A DNA stretch of 64,000 nucleotides from Siphonodentalium dalli (GCA_032622095.1 CP136062.1:158716875-158780874), one strand, 5' to 3'; shown: positions 1 to 11,654, counted from the first letter of the stretch. The notes: generated by a model not told the origin, from the sequence alone. Translations and numbers: made by a program.

Positions 1-3000
1 GCCAATGGAATGATAATTTTATATAACTGGATGGTCTCCTGTATTAATGAATCTCTTACTGGGCCAGTGGAATGATAATTTTATATAACTGGATGGTCTC
101 CTGTATTAATGAATCTCTTACTGAGCCAGTGGAATGATAATTTTATATAACTGGATGGTCTCCTGTATTAATGAATCTCTTACTGAGTCAGTGGAATGAT
201 AATTTTATATAACTGGATGGTCTCCTGTATTAATGAATCTCTTACTGAGCCAATGGAATGATAATTTTATATAACTGGATGGTCTCCTTGTAATGAATCT
301 CTTACTGAGCCAGTGGAATGATAATTTTATATAACTGGATGGTCTCCTGTATTAATGAATCTCTTACTAAGCCAATGGAATGATAATTTTATATAACTGG
401 ATGGTCTCCTGTATTAATGAATCTCTTACTAAGACAATGGAATGATAATTTTATATAACTGGATGGTCTCCTTGTAATGAATCTCTTACTAAGACAGTGG
501 AATGATAATTTTATATAACTGGATGGTCTCCTGTATTAATGAATCTCTTACTAAGACAATGGAATGATAATTTTATATAACTGGATGGTCTCCTGTAGTA
601 ATGAATCTCTTACTGAGCCAGTGGAATTATAATTTTATATAACTGGATGGTCTCCTTGTAATGAATCTCTTACTGAGCCAGTGGAATGATAATTTTATAT
701 AACTGGATGGTCTCCTGTATTAATGAATCTCTTACTGAGCCAATGGAATGATAATTTTTTATAACTGGATGGTCTCCTGTAGTAATGAATCTCTTACTGA
801 GCCAGTGGAATGATAATTTTATATAACTGGATGGTCTCCTGTATTAATGAATCTCTTACTGAGCCAGTGGAATGATAATTTTATATAACTGGATGGTCTC
901 CTGTATTAATGAATCTCTTACTGAGCCAGTGGAATGATAATTTTATATAACTGGATGGTCTCCTTGTAATGAATCTCTTACTGAGCCAGTGGAATGATAA
1001 TTTTATATAACTGGATGGTCTCCTGTATTAATGAATCTCTTACTGAGCCAATGGAATGATAATTTTATATAACTGGATGGTCTCCTTGTAATGAATCTCT
1101 TACTGAGCCAGTGGAATGATAATTTTATATAACTGAATGGTCTCCTGTATTAATGAATCTCTTACTGAGACAATGGAATGATAATTTTATATAACTGGAT
1201 GGTCTCCTGTAGTAATGAATCTCTTACTGGCCCAGTGGAATGATAATTTTATATAACTGGATGGTCTCCTGCATTAATGAATCTCTTACTGAGCCAGTGG
1301 AATGATAATTTTATATAACTGGATGGTCTCCTGTATTAATGAATCTCTTACTGGGCCAGTGGAATGATAATTTTATATAACTGGATGGTCTCCTTGTAAT
1401 GAATCTCTTACTGAGCCAATGGAATGATAATTTTATATAACTGGATGGTCTCCTGTATTAATGAATCTCTTACTGAGCCAGTGGAATGATAATTTTATAT
1501 AACTGGATGGTCTCCTTGTAATGAATCTCTTACTGAGCCAGTGGAATGATAATTTTATATATAGTGGATGGTCTCCTTGTAATGAATCTCTTACTGAGCC
1601 AATGGAATGATAATTTTATATAACTGGATGGTCTCCTGTATTAATGAATCTCTTACTGGGCCAGTGGAATGATAATTTTATATAACTGGATGGTCTCCTG
1701 TATTAATGAATCTCTTACTGAGCCAGTGGAATGATAATTTTATATAACTGGATGGTCTCCTGTATTAATGAATCTCTTACTGAGTCAGTGGAATGATAAT
1801 TTTATATAACTGGATGGTCTCCTGTATTAATGAATCTCTTACTGAGCCAATGGAATGATAATTTTATATAACTGGATGGTCTCCTTGTAATGAATCTCTT
1901 ACTGAGCCAGTGGAATGATAATTTTATATATAGTGGATGGTCTCCTTGTAATGAATCTCTTACTGAGCCAATGGAATGATAATTTTATATAACTGGATGG
2001 TCTCCTGTATTAATGAATCTCTTACTGGGCCAGTGGAATGATAATTTTATATAACTGGATGGTCTCCTGTATTAATGAATCTCTTACTGAGCCAGTGGAA
2101 TGATAATTTTATATAACTGGATGGTCTCCTGTATTAATGAATCTCTTACTGAGTCAGTGGAATGATAATTTTATATAACTGGATGGTCTCCTGTATTAAT
2201 GAATCTCTTACTGATTCAGTGGAATGATAATTTTATATAACTGGATGGTCTCCTGTATTAATGAATCTCTTACTGAGCCAGTGGAATGATAATTTTATAT
2301 AACTGGATGGTCTCCTGTAGTAATGAATCTCTTACGGAGCCAGTGGAATGATAATTTTATATAACTGGATGGTCTCCTGTAGTAATGAATCTCTTACGGA
2401 GCCAGTGTAATGATAATTTTATATAACTGGATGGTCTCCTGTATTAATGAATCTCTTACTAAGACAATGGAATGATAATTTTATATAACTGGATGGTCTC
2501 CTTGTAATGAATCTCTTACTGAGCCAGTGGAATGATAATTTTATATAACTGGATGGTCTCCTTGTAATGAATCTCTTACTGAGCCAGTGGAATGATAATT
2601 TTATATAACTGGATGGTCTCCTGTATTAATGAATCTCTTACTGAGCCAGTGGAATGATAATTTTATATAACTGGATGGTCTCCTGTAGTAATGAATCTCT
2701 TACTGAGCCAGTGGAATGATAATTTTATATAACTGGATGGTCTCCTGTATTAATGAATCTCTTACTGAGCCAGTGGAATGATAATTTTATATAACTGGAT
2801 GGTCTCCTTGTAATGAATCTCTTACTGAGCCAATGGAATGATAATTTTATATAACTGGATGGTCTCCTTGTAATGAATCTCTTACTGAGCCAATGGAATG
2901 ATAATTTTATATAACTGGATGGTCTCCTTGTAATGAATCTCTTACTGGGCCAATGGAATGATAATTTTATATAACTGGATGGTCTCCTGTATTAATGAAT

Positions 3001-3483
3001 CTCTTACTGAGCCAATGGAATGATAATTTTATATAACTGGATGGTCTCCTGTAGTAATGAATCTCTTACTGAGCCAGTGGAATGATAATTTTATATAACT
3101 GGATGGTCTCCTTGTAATGAATCTCTTACTGAGCCAATGGAATGATAATTTTATATAACTGGATGGTCTCCTGTATTAATGAATCTCTTACTGAGCCAAT
3201 GGAATGATAATTTTATATAACTGGATGGTCTCCTGTATTAATGAATCTCTTACTGAGCCAATGGAATGATAATTTTATATAACTGGATGGTCTCCTGTAT
3301 TAATGAATCTCTTACTGAGCCAATGGAAATGATAATTTTATATAACTGGATGGTCTCCTGTATTAATGAATCTCTTACTGAGCCAATGGAATGATAATTT
3401 TATATAACTGGATGGTCTCCTGTATTAATGAATCTCTTACTGAGCCAGTGGAATGATAATTTTATATAACTGGATGGTCTCCA
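1..3483. repeat. 62/60-bp satellite array
   Basis: About 57 head-to-tail monomers fill this stretch and the array continues off the left edge. The common monomer is 62 bp; a shorter class of 60 bp has CCTTGTAATG in place of CCTGTATTAATG or CCTGTAGTAATG. Each monomer carries GGAATGATAATTTTATATAA and ACTGGATGGTCTCC. Divergence is very low and marks are shared in blocks: the order GCCAATGG, GGGCCAGTGG, GAGCCAGTGG, GAGTCAGTGG recurs from positions 1, about 1598 and about 1967, so a roughly 370-bp higher-order repeat of six monomers is present. No open frame of note. Confidence 0.97.
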
Positions 3484-5140
3484 AGAAAGCATTGGAATGC
3501 CTGGAATATGTGTTGTTTTTATAACTGGAGGTCTGGAGTTATAAATATATTTTTAAGGAGAGTTTAATAACCTTTTATTGGATTAATTAATACCATTTGG
3601 ATGGCTTTTGGCTTTTCAGTTGGTGTCAATGATATGTCTGTCTGGTATGTCTTGTGGCTTGTCAACTGTTCAATTGGTGTCATTGCCCTGTCTTTTATGT
3701 CAAATATGATTGTATGTTGTTCTTAATTTGTAACTGGAGGTCTGGAGCTCTTTAAAACATCTTTAAGAAGAGTTTAATTACCCTCGGTGCACTATCCTTT
3801 TAGTGGATGAATTAACTGGAAACCTATATGTCTGGGACAGCTTTATATGTCCTCGCCTGATAACAAAATAAGAAAATGAATTACTCATTTGATTACCTCT
3901 CTTCTCCAGTAAGTAGTCCTTTGTGTCTGGCTTGTTCATTTCATCAAAGTTCAGCTAAATCTTTTTCTGGCTTTTGTCTTTTTAGTTGGTGTCAACGATA
4001 TGTCTAGTATGTCTTGTGAACTTTTCAGTTGGTGCCAATCCCCTGTCTGGTATGTCAAATAATATTGTATGTTGTTGTTGTAACTGTAGGTCTGGAGCTC
4101 TGAATAGATCTTTAAGGAGAATTTAACCCTTCCATGACTGGATCTTCCTGAAATCTTGCGAAAAACCTGAGCCATTGGTCTGACAATATTTACCTTGATC
4201 TGCTAAGCCACTGCATCCTGTTATTTATGCGGCTGATAATGAAATTAGAAAATGAATTACCTCCGATCTCCAGTGAGTGGCCCTTTGTGTCTGTTGTTCA
4301 TTTCATCAAAGTTCAGCTAAACCTTTTTCTGGCTTTTGGTTATTTAGTTGGTGTCAACTATATGTCTAGTACGTCTTGTGGCTTGTGAACTTTCAGTTGG
4401 TGTCAATCCCCTGTCTGGTATGTCAAATACGATTGTATGTTGTTGTTGTAACTGTAGGTCTGGAGCTCGGAATAGATCTTTAAGGAGAGTTTAATCCTTT
4501 GGCGTCCATGACTATAGGTTCTTGAAATTTTGCGAAAACCATGTGCCATTGGTCTAACAATATTTACCTTGTATTAAGCCAGTGCATTCTCTTATATATG
4601 CGAGGCTCCCTATGGGAGACGTGCATATATACGAGAATGCACTAGCACATGATCTTTAATGCTGCACCAGCACAGCTCCCATCATGCAAAAGGTAATAAC
4701 TCTTTGGTCACTAACCATTTATTGGATGAATTGATTGATAACCTATATGTCTGGGACAGCTTTATGTCCTCACCTGATAATGAAATAAGAAAATGATTAC
4801 TCATTTGATTACCTCCTATTTCCAGTAAGTGGTCTTTTGTGTCTGGCTTGTTATTTTAATCAAAATTCACCTGAACTATTTTCTGGACAGTGTCGATGCC
4901 CTATCTGGTACGTTGTGTGGCTTGTCATTGTTTGTATCTCAGCTGGTGTCGATGCCCTGTTTGGTATGACTTGTGGCTTGTCATCATTTGTCTCTCTAAT
5001 CAATTTATGTCTTGTTTCCTTCTAATTCATATTGATGGTTTGATTGATAAATGGGAACTTTTTCTGGTAGTAATGAATCACTTACTGAGTCAGTGGATTA
5101 TCAATTTTATAAAAACAGGCCAGCTCTCCTAGAAAGCCTT
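3484..5140. repeat. Degenerate dispersed repeat flanking the satellite
   Basis: Diverged direct copies of a module of about 360 bp are recognisable by GTTGGTGTCAA...CCCTGTCTGGTATGTC and by GTAGGTCTGGAGCTC, at about 3610-3780, 3940-4140, 4300-4510 and 4860-5000. At 5067-5135 a single diverged sequence aligns along the whole satellite monomer (GTAGTAATGAATC, CTTACTGAGTCAGTGGA, ATAATTTTATA-like core, CTCTCCTAGAAAGC). The array end near 3480 runs into the similar CCAAGAAAGC. The satellite therefore looks like an amplified piece of this repeat. Short open frames here have no recognisable domain and I regard them as noise. Confidence 0.7.
4491..4697. mobile_element. Hairpin MITE, CCATGA-type
   Basis: Centre is a near-perfect palindrome at about 4572-4645 (GTGCATTCTCTTATATATGCGAG and its complement). 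Outer parts contain GTCCATGAC...TTGCGAAAACC on the left and GCACCAGCACAGCTCCCATCATG on the right. A partial relative lies at 4124-4230. The same arrangement recurs near 5.65, 23.27, 26.46 and 48.28 kb, which shows a dispersed nonautonomous family. No target duplication was clear. Confidence 0.65.
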
Positions 5141-5143
5141 TAA

Positions 5144-5590
5144 CCCTTTCAGTGCCTAATTTACGGTCTGTAAAATCGGCCCTAAAAAAATTAAAAAATG
5201 TTTTTGTTTTTTTTGTTGATTTTTTTTTGGGTATGCTTAAGCATGCTATAGCGAATTTAAAAACAAACTGGTTAAAACCTTAGGGGCATGTTATAACTCA
5301 AAACTATCACCAAGTATTCATAGTAATAATTTTGATGCCCATGAAAAACGTAAAATTCCCTGGCACTAAACCTACAAAATAAGTCTGGCACTGAAAGAGA
5401 GTAGAATATAAGAAAAAATTATTAAAATTGTAAAACATTGTAAAAAATAATAACAAATGATGAAAATTTGTTAGGCCAATGCATTCTCTTATATATGCGA
5501 GGCGACCTATGGTCGACTCGCATATAAAAGAGAATGCATTGGCACAGGGTATATGGGTTGATACAAAAATTGGACTTGGCACTCAAAGGG
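5144..5590. mobile_element. piggyBac-like MITE, GGCACT-type ends
   Basis: Flanked on both sides by TTAA (5140-5143 and 5591-5594). Terminal inverted repeats are CCCTTTCAGTGCC on the left and GGCACTCAAAGGG on the right, one mismatch. TTAA target sites and CCC...GGG ends are the hallmarks of piggyBac elements. Noncoding: the interior is AT-rich and holds one copy of the 70-bp hairpin (CCAATGCATTCTCTTATATATGC palindrome) near 5474-5545. The superfamily is inferred from ends only. Confidence 0.75.
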
Positions 5591-5653
5591 TTAACCTCTG
5601 GAATGGCCTTGAATTTGACAAATAGCTATTCAGGGTCTGGAATTAGTGCTGAA

Positions 5654-5882
5654 CCCTTTCATGATGGGAGCTGCGCTGGTGCAGCATTAATAATCCTGTG
5701 CTAGTGCATTCTCTTGTATATGCAAGTCTCCCATCGGATGCACTGGCTTAAAAGGTAATTTTTGTTAGGCCAATGTATTCTTTTATATATGCAAGGCTCC
5801 CTATGGGAGACTTGCATATGTAAGAGAATGCATTAGCACAGGGTTTTTCGCAAAATTTCAGGAAGCTCTAGTCATGGAAAGG
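5654..5882. mobile_element. Hairpin MITE, CCATGA-type
   Basis: Begins CCCTTTCATGATGGGAGC and ends TCATGGAAAGG, with the 70-bp palindrome at about 5763-5835 and TTTTTCGCAAAATTTCAGGAAGC before the right end. Same family as 4.5, 23.3 and 48.3 kb. Flanks are TGAAC/TTGAAC rather than intact TTAA. Confidence 0.65.
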
Positions 5883-5889
5883 TTGAACA

Positions 5890-6045
5890 TACGAATGGCC
5901 TTCATGGTGGGTATTGCTGTTAAAATAGTAGCATCTGTTAAAACCACCATAAACAGAAAGAATACTAAAATATAGACATACATTGTTCTTATACCAATCA
6001 TAAATATCGTGTAAATATTATGTTGTTGTCAATTTTGTGTGCCGA
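5890..6045. repeat. Half copy of the 15.8-kb palindromic repeat
   Basis: Segment with GAATGGCCTTCATGGTGGGTAT, ATAGACATACATTGTTCTTA and CCAATCATAAATAT matches one arm of the palindrome at 15830-16190. Only one arm is present. Noncoding. Confidence 0.65.
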
Positions 6046-6486
6046 TTCATGGAATGAACTGGTGGAGTATGATCTATATATGCATAGCCAGAGTGGAGAT
6101 TCATGGCATGAATGGTGGAGTATGATCTATATATGCATAGCCAGAGTGGAGATTCATGGCATGAATGGTGGAGTATGATCTATATATGCATAGCCAGAGT
6201 GGAGATTCATCGCATGAACTGGTGGAGTATGATCTACATATGCATAGCCAGAGTAGTTATCATGGCATGAATGGTGGAGTATGATCTACATATGCATAGC
6301 CAGAGTAGTTTAATATTATGGCATGAATTGGTGGAGTATGGTCTATATATGCATAGCCAGAGTGGAGATTCATGGCATGAACTGGTGGAGTATGATCTAT
6401 ATATGCATAGCCAGAGTGGAGATTCATGGCATGAACTGGTGGAGTATGATCTATATATGCATAGCCAGAGTGGAGATTCATGGCAT
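6046..6486. repeat. 54-bp minisatellite
   Basis: Eight tandem copies of a 54-bp unit containing GGTGGAGTATGATCTATATATGCATAGCC, with a few indels in the middle copies. The period is a multiple of three, so frames stay open on both strands and give repetitive shadow peptides. I see no sign of coding: no splice context or flanking exon. Confidence 0.93.
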
Positions 6487-6758
6487 GACTAAATTCACCC
6501 TCTGGGGACCTCATTATGCAGGCACACTAAACTCAGGCTTGTATGGCTCAGACTATGCGCTATTTCATTGGTTATATAGTGACCTAACAGGTCATTGCTA
6601 GGCAGAATCCAATCTCTATAGAATGTCGATAACAATTACAAACACAGCTTCATGTTGGTTATATTTAAATTGCAAGATCTGAGGTCAATGATGTGTTGAT
6701 AATTTTCCCCACACAGCGAAACACAGCAAATTTTATAATACAGAATACAGGCGACATA

Positions 6759-6923
6759 CAGTAATGCCCTAAGTAATCGACTCCATAACCACAGCAGAAT
6801 TATGGGTAACTTTTCAGTTAGAGCTTTCCGATGAATGGCAACAAGCCATATTTCTGACTAAATCCTGAAAAGTTACCCATAATTCTGCTGTGGTTAAGGG
6901 GTCGATTACATAGAGCATTACTG
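6759..6923. mobile_element. Palindromic TA MITE (family T)
   Basis: Ends CAGTAATGCCCTAA and (reverse) TAGAGCATTACTG, flanked by TA on both sides. Nearly the whole element is one palindrome (arms contain CCACAGCAGAATTATGGGTAAC and GAGCTTTCCGATGAATGG); the left arm is partly deleted. TA target and CAGT start fit the Tc1/mariner superfamily, an inference from the ends. About a dozen copies occur in this window. Confidence 0.85.
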
Positions 6924-7073
6924 TACATAATACCATTTGTTATTCGTAGGGTCCAATGGACCTACTTATGAAATTAAAATGGCCGTCGTTGTGTCTGGAA
7001 CCTATGTGGCCTGACAAATTGTTTCTTTTGTAATTGAATTTGTTTGAATTGGATCTGTGTCTTCATTCCTTAA

Positions 7074-7510
7074 CTTATTCAGGGCCGGCACATATATATA
7101 TGTCGCCGTATTTCCCCATCCATTTGCCGGCAACATATTGTCATTGGTTGGTCGTACATCCATCTGATCATCACCAATTTTCATAGGTATCTTCGGGTTG
7201 ACCTCTACTTTTGAATGCAGTGGAACATCGCTTGGAAAGTGTATATTTAAAATATGAGGAGAGTTGAAACTTTGGGGATATAGAGAAACTAAACTAAAAA
7301 AGAACCTTTGTGAAGAAGTTTCGAAAGAAACTAAAAAGTTTTTAATTTAATAATAAAGATACTTTCCAGAGAAGATGAGGCCTAAGCAGAATGAGGTCCC
7401 CAGAGGGTGTATTTAGTGATGCTAACCCACTGTTGTCAAGCATCATATTCTCAGACCTGTCTGAGATCCCAGAGACTCCATAATATAATTATAGGGTTTC
7501 CTTCCTATCC
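7074..7510. repeat. Segment S, copy 1 of a direct duplication
   Basis: 437-bp segment bounded by TTAA at 7070-7073 and 7511-7514. It begins CTTATTCAGGGCCGGCAC and ends CCTTCCTATCC, and is almost identical to 7911-8348. Its right half resembles the D-family interior (AGAAACTAAACTAAAAAAG, GAAGATGAGGCCTAAGCAG, AATGAGGTCCCCAGAGGG). Noncoding. Confidence 0.9.
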
Positions 7511-7514
7511 TTAA

Positions 7515-7906
7515 CCCTTTACCCAACAGATGGGTCCTGTGCCAATGCATTCTCTTATATATGCGAGTCGACCATAGGTCGCCTCGCATATATAAGAGAA
7601 TGCATTGGCTTAACACATTAAAAATTATAAAATTGTTAAAGAATGTAAGAAAAAATGGTAAAAAGTGTTAAAAAAAGATTTGTTTTAGGCCAATGCATTC
7701 TCTTATATATGCGAGGCGACCTGTGGTCGACTCGCATATATAAGAGAATGCATTGGCACAGGGCATAACTGTAACTATCACAATGTGGTAAAGGAGCCGG
7801 TTCCAATGATATCCATATTTGTATGGTTCTATTGAGACAGACCGAAGATATTTTAGGCTGTTGAAGCTTTATTTGGGCGTTTTTGGCCGCTTTGTTGGGT
7901 AAAGGG
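7515..7906. mobile_element. piggyBac-like MITE M, copy 1
   Basis: TTAA on both flanks (7511-7514, 7907-7910). Inverted ends CCCTTTACCCAACA and TGTTGGGTAAAGGG. Interior has two 70-bp palindromes (about 7536-7610 and 7687-7763) separated by an AT-rich spacer, then a unique arm containing GGTTCCAATGATATCCATAT and ACCGAAGATATTTTAGGCTG. No coding capacity. Ends and TTAA suggest piggyBac; the source transposase is not in the window. Confidence 0.85.
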
Positions 7907-7910
7907 TTAA

Positions 7911-8348
7911 CTTATTCAGGGCCGGCACATATATATATGTCGCCGTATTTCCCCATCCATTTGCCGGCAACATATTGCCATTGGTTGGTCGTACATCCAT
8001 CTGATCATCACCAATTTTCAAAGGTATCTTCGGGTTGACCTCTACTTTTGAATGCAGTGGAAAATCGCTTGGAAAGTGTATATTTAAAATATGAGGAGAG
8101 TTGATACTTTGGGGATATAGAGAAACTAAAACTAAAAAAGAACATTTGTGAAGAAGTTTCGAAAGAAACTAAAAAGTTTTTAATTTAATAATAAAGATAC
8201 TTTCCAGAGAAGATGAGGCCTAAGCAGAATGAGGTCCCCAGAGGGTGTATTTAGTGATGCTAACCCACTGTTGTCAAGCATCATATTCTCAGACCTGTCT
8301 GAGATCCCAGAGATTCCACAATATAATTATAGGGTTTCCTTCCTATCC
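7911..8348. repeat. Segment S, copy 2 of a direct duplication
   Basis: 438 bp, nearly identical to 7074-7510 and in the same orientation, again bounded by TTAA at both ends. It lies between two copies of MITE M that point in opposite directions. Confidence 0.9.
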
Positions 8349-8352
8349 TTAA

Positions 8353-8734
8353 CCCTTTACCCAACAAACCGGCCAAAACCGGCCAAATAAAGCTTCAACA
8401 GCCTAAAATATCTTCGGTCTGTCTCAATAGAACCATACAAATATGGATATCATTGGAACCGGCTCCTTGACCACATTGTGATAGTTACAGTTATGACCTG
8501 TGCCAATGCATTCTCTTATATATGCGAGTCAACCATAGGTCGCCTCGCATATATAAGAGAATGCATTGGCCTAAAAAAAATCTTTTTTTACCATTTTTTC
8601 TTACATTCTTTAACAATTTTATAATTTTTAATGTTTTAAGCCAATGCATTCTCTTATATATGCGAGGCGACCTATGGTCGACTCGCATATATAAGAGAAT
8701 GCATTGGCACAGGGCCCTTCTGTTGGGTAAAGGG
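8353..8734. mobile_element. piggyBac-like MITE M, copy 2, inverted
   Basis: Same family as 7515-7906 but in reverse orientation, with TTAA at 8349-8352 and 8735-8738. The unique arm now lies on the left, followed by two palindromes (about 8499-8573 and 8639-8713). Open frames here on either strand are only palindrome shadows. Confidence 0.85.
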
Positions 8735-8770
8735 TTAATTGAGAGCTGTTCAAGAGTTAGTTATCATTAA

Positions 8771-9060
8771 CATTCCGAGTCCTTATGTCCTTCACTATAT
8801 ATATATGATGGGGTCACCAGTCTATTATTGTGAGGACGTATGTCACATGTAACGGTCACCAGTCTGTTATTGTAAGGAAATCACATGTAATGGTCTATGA
8901 GGATGTAGGTCACATGTAACCGTCTGTGAGGAGATCAGATGTAATGTGTCATTAACATTATCATTAACATTGTCATCAACATTCCGAGTCCTTGTGTCCT
9001 TCGGGTCAACAATCTATTTGTGAGGACAATCATATGTAATGACCTGCATTGTCCAATTAC
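8771..9060. repeat. Local degenerate direct repeats
   Basis: Short motifs recur irregularly: TCACATGTAA, GTCACCAGTCT, TGTGAGGA, and the phrase ATTCCGAGTCCTT(A/G)TGTCCTTC at about 8773 and 8982. No unit of fixed length. The following 9061-9760 has nothing I can identify apart from AT-rich sequence and one short open frame without domain. Confidence 0.6.
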
Positions 9061-9764
9061 TCACTAATGGTGAATGGGGCAGACAGCTTTCCAATAAGCA
9101 TATCATTCTAATTCTCCAGTAACTCAGGGTATGCATATTGAGGTGGGAGCTGTCGGTATATGGTCTTCCCTATGCTCACGGCATGTTCCCATTTACATGC
9201 ACAAAATAACACTCAAACACATGGATTTGCTTTTTGTGCGATGCTAGACCGGGCGGCCTGATCATATATAATTTAATATAAAATTTTAATATTAAATTGT
9301 AGTATCATGCCATATAATATGACATGCATATATATGTGTTAATTTCAATTGTATGACTACTAAAATTATATAATCCAATTGTCTCAAGACAGAATTATTT
9401 TATATCTTCAAAACATATAACAAATTCTGAAGAATAAATTCCTAGAAAATTTTGCTCCAAAATCTATTATATATGTGAATATGTGTAATTGGGATGCATT
9501 ATCTGATGGAATACTAAAGCTACCCTTCTACAAAAACTCGAAACATCTTTTTAGGTTATTTTTTTGGTTTATTAAAGGGGTTTCCAAGCCTGAGCTATCT
9601 CAGGAGGTGGAAAGTTTAGATGAACATACACAGAAAACTATTATTGGAAATGAATAACTGCCATAAAAAGTACATGATCTGAACTAGTACAAGGCTCGAT
9701 TGAGTATTTAATAGAGAGCAACACTGCTTCAAGACTGTTAAAAGAATGTTAGTTTGTGCTAGTG

Positions 9765-10135
9765 GGCTAGCATCACTACATTCACCCTCTGGGGACCTCA
9801 TCCTGCTTAGGCCTCATCTTCTCTGGAAAGTTTCTTTATTATCAAATTTCTATAGAAACTTTAAGATTCTATTTCTTTTTTAGTATAGTTTCTCTATATC
9901 CCCAAATTGGCAGACGACACATTGCATAATCAAGGTTCCCAATGGGTGTACATCACAATATTCACCATTTGGGAACTTCTGTCTGAGTCTATGTCTCCCA
10001 TAGCAGATGAGGCCATACAGAATGAGGTCCCTATAGGGTGAAGAATTTGGTGATGCTAGCCGCTATACAGATATCGTCACTAAATTCACCCTCTGGGAAC
10101 ATCATTCTGAAAATGACAGGCACACTACTCAGACA
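9765..10135. mobile_element. Family D element, left-truncated
   Basis: Carries the D-family palindromic modules: TAGCATCACTACATTCACCC...CTCATCCTGCTTAGGCC on the left and AATGAGGTCC...GGTGATGCTAGCC...TTCACCCTCTGGG on the right, with the typical AT-rich middle (AGTTTCTCTATATCCCC, TTGGCAGACGACA). The left terminal CAAGCCTG is absent. Confidence 0.7.
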
Positions 10136-10151
10136 TGAATGCACCCCAAAT

Positions 10152-11407
10152 TAGGGCCCTGCATGTGATTTGGAATCTTTCATCTGATTGGAATCGAAAT
10201 CTGCTGTCCTGATTTGAAATGTATGGAATCATTGGCACCAGTTGCATTCTCATTACTTCAAAAGACCCCATTGCTTTTTCGCGAAGATATATTATGATAC
10301 CAAGGAAAGACCACACATTCAATTAAAATTGTCCAGGACCGAGCTGTACTATAGACCACTGAAGCATTGTAGGACTGATCCAGCAAAATTTCATATATAT
10401 GCCAAACTTCTGCGTGATTTTATTACATTTTATAAACTGAACTTCACTTACAGGCATTATGAAGTGAGGAAATTGATACCAGTACTATCACCTGGTATCA
10501 AGTGATATCTATGTCTTCTATCACTATTGGCAGCCCTTGAAATTGGTATTTTTCTTCTGCAGTACTTTTTAGTACTTTATGAAATTCTATATTGGCTTAA
10601 TCTAAGACATCGCAGCCTTTTATTTTATGTTTTATGCCAATTATTTCAAAGTGGATGTTGGATCTAGTAATTTAAAACCGGGTGTTCAGACGCCACACTG
10701 GCTCTCCTGACTGGCAGATAAAAACCAGTATGATAAGTCAATTGACAACGGGAAGGTGTGAACCACGGCTATCTACAAGTCAACAAAGGAATACAGAATA
10801 GTAAAACGGCTGATATATAGTTCTGTCGTCATATATATAATTTTTCACATGATAAGAGTATCAAATATGTGTATGTATATCGTGATGGAAGAGGAAGGTA
10901 GCTGTAAGACATATTAAAGAGATGGGGGGTGTTTAAGGTTCTGGTGCCCAATTTGTACAGGTATATATACTGCATGGTTTTCTTGTCCCATCATGATAAA
11001 AAGTTGTAAGACAAATTGATCCAGGAGCATGCAGTTTATAAAATTTGGAAAAGAGATTTGGAACGTACCTGTACATAGCAAACTAAAGTTAAATAGCCAA
11101 AATAGACAATTTTTAATAGTTAAAAAAGGTTCCCATATCTTGGAAAGATCTAATGACATTGGAGAGCTTCATCAGTTGCTAGCGCTTGATTATAACCGTT
11201 TGCCATATTATTCTTTTTCGGCACCTAACTAGCAAAATTGGCTTAATCTACGGCATTGCCTTTTGCCAAAGCTGATTTAGAGGGCTAGCTGCTATTGATA
11301 TGCCTAAAGCGATGATTCAATTCGAGATTCAATGCGATTCGGATTCATTCTGCTGATTCAATTAAAGATTCGATTTGAAATGAAAGTGCCAAATTTTCAG
11401 GGTCCTA
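10152..11407. mobile_element. Possible old hAT-like element
   Basis: Ends TAGGGCCCTG and CAGGGTCCTA are inverted repeats with one mismatch and resemble the ends of the clear hAT at 31278. Subterminal GATTCGGATTC- and GATTCAATT-type motifs also resemble that element. Flanks CCCCAAAT and AGTCAAAT match at five of eight positions, which would be a decayed 8-bp target duplication. Open frames inside (10242-10505 plus; 10914-11159 minus) show no transposase motif that I recognise. Confidence 0.4.
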
Positions 11408-11465
11408 AGTCAAATGTCATATCTTGAAATTATCTAACTTTGAGAAACTGAGATTTCTGTGAAAG

Positions 11466-11526
11466 TGGCAAGCCTGCAAGCGGGATAGCGTCACTAAATT
11501 CACCCTCTGGGAACCTCATTCTGCTC
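11466..11526. repeat. Family D end fragment
   Basis: GGCAAGCCTGCAAGCGGGATAGCGTC followed by ACTAAATTCACCCTCTGGG and CCTCATTCTGCT: one palindromic terminal module of the D family, without the rest of the element. Confidence 0.6.
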
Positions 11527-11650
11527 AGGGACCAGCCTGTTGGGTGACTTGGGAGATATTTTCTCCATAAAATGTGCCACTTCTCCCTATGTTTGTCCCA
11601 GGGAGAAGTGACCTCTCTCATACACGAGTATGCATATGTCCCATATGTCC
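11527..11650. repeat. Dispersed repeat with CAGGGACCAGCC end
   Basis: Starts CAGGGACCAGCCTGTTGGG and contains ATGTGCCACTTCTCCCTAT and GAGAAGTGACCTCTCTCAT. An inverted relative is at about 20520-20652, ending GGTTGGTCCCT, and a third fragment is at 45060-45130. The terminal bases match those of the hAT at 24872, so this may be one end of a related element. Confidence 0.5.
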
Positions 11651-11654
11651 CCTT

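Noticed and set aside
6260-6601. Repetitive open frames on both strands in the 54-bp minisatellite
   Set aside because: The period is a multiple of three, so any stop-free unit yields long frames; there is no splice or domain evidence.
8491-8770. Paired open frames with YKRMHW on both strands (also 20.0-20.3 kb)
   Set aside because: They translate the 70-bp palindromes of MITE M; both strands give the same peptide because the DNA is self-complementary.
10242-10505. 87-codon open frame as a possible gene
   Set aside because: No recognisable domain, and it lies inside a probable decayed hAT-like element.
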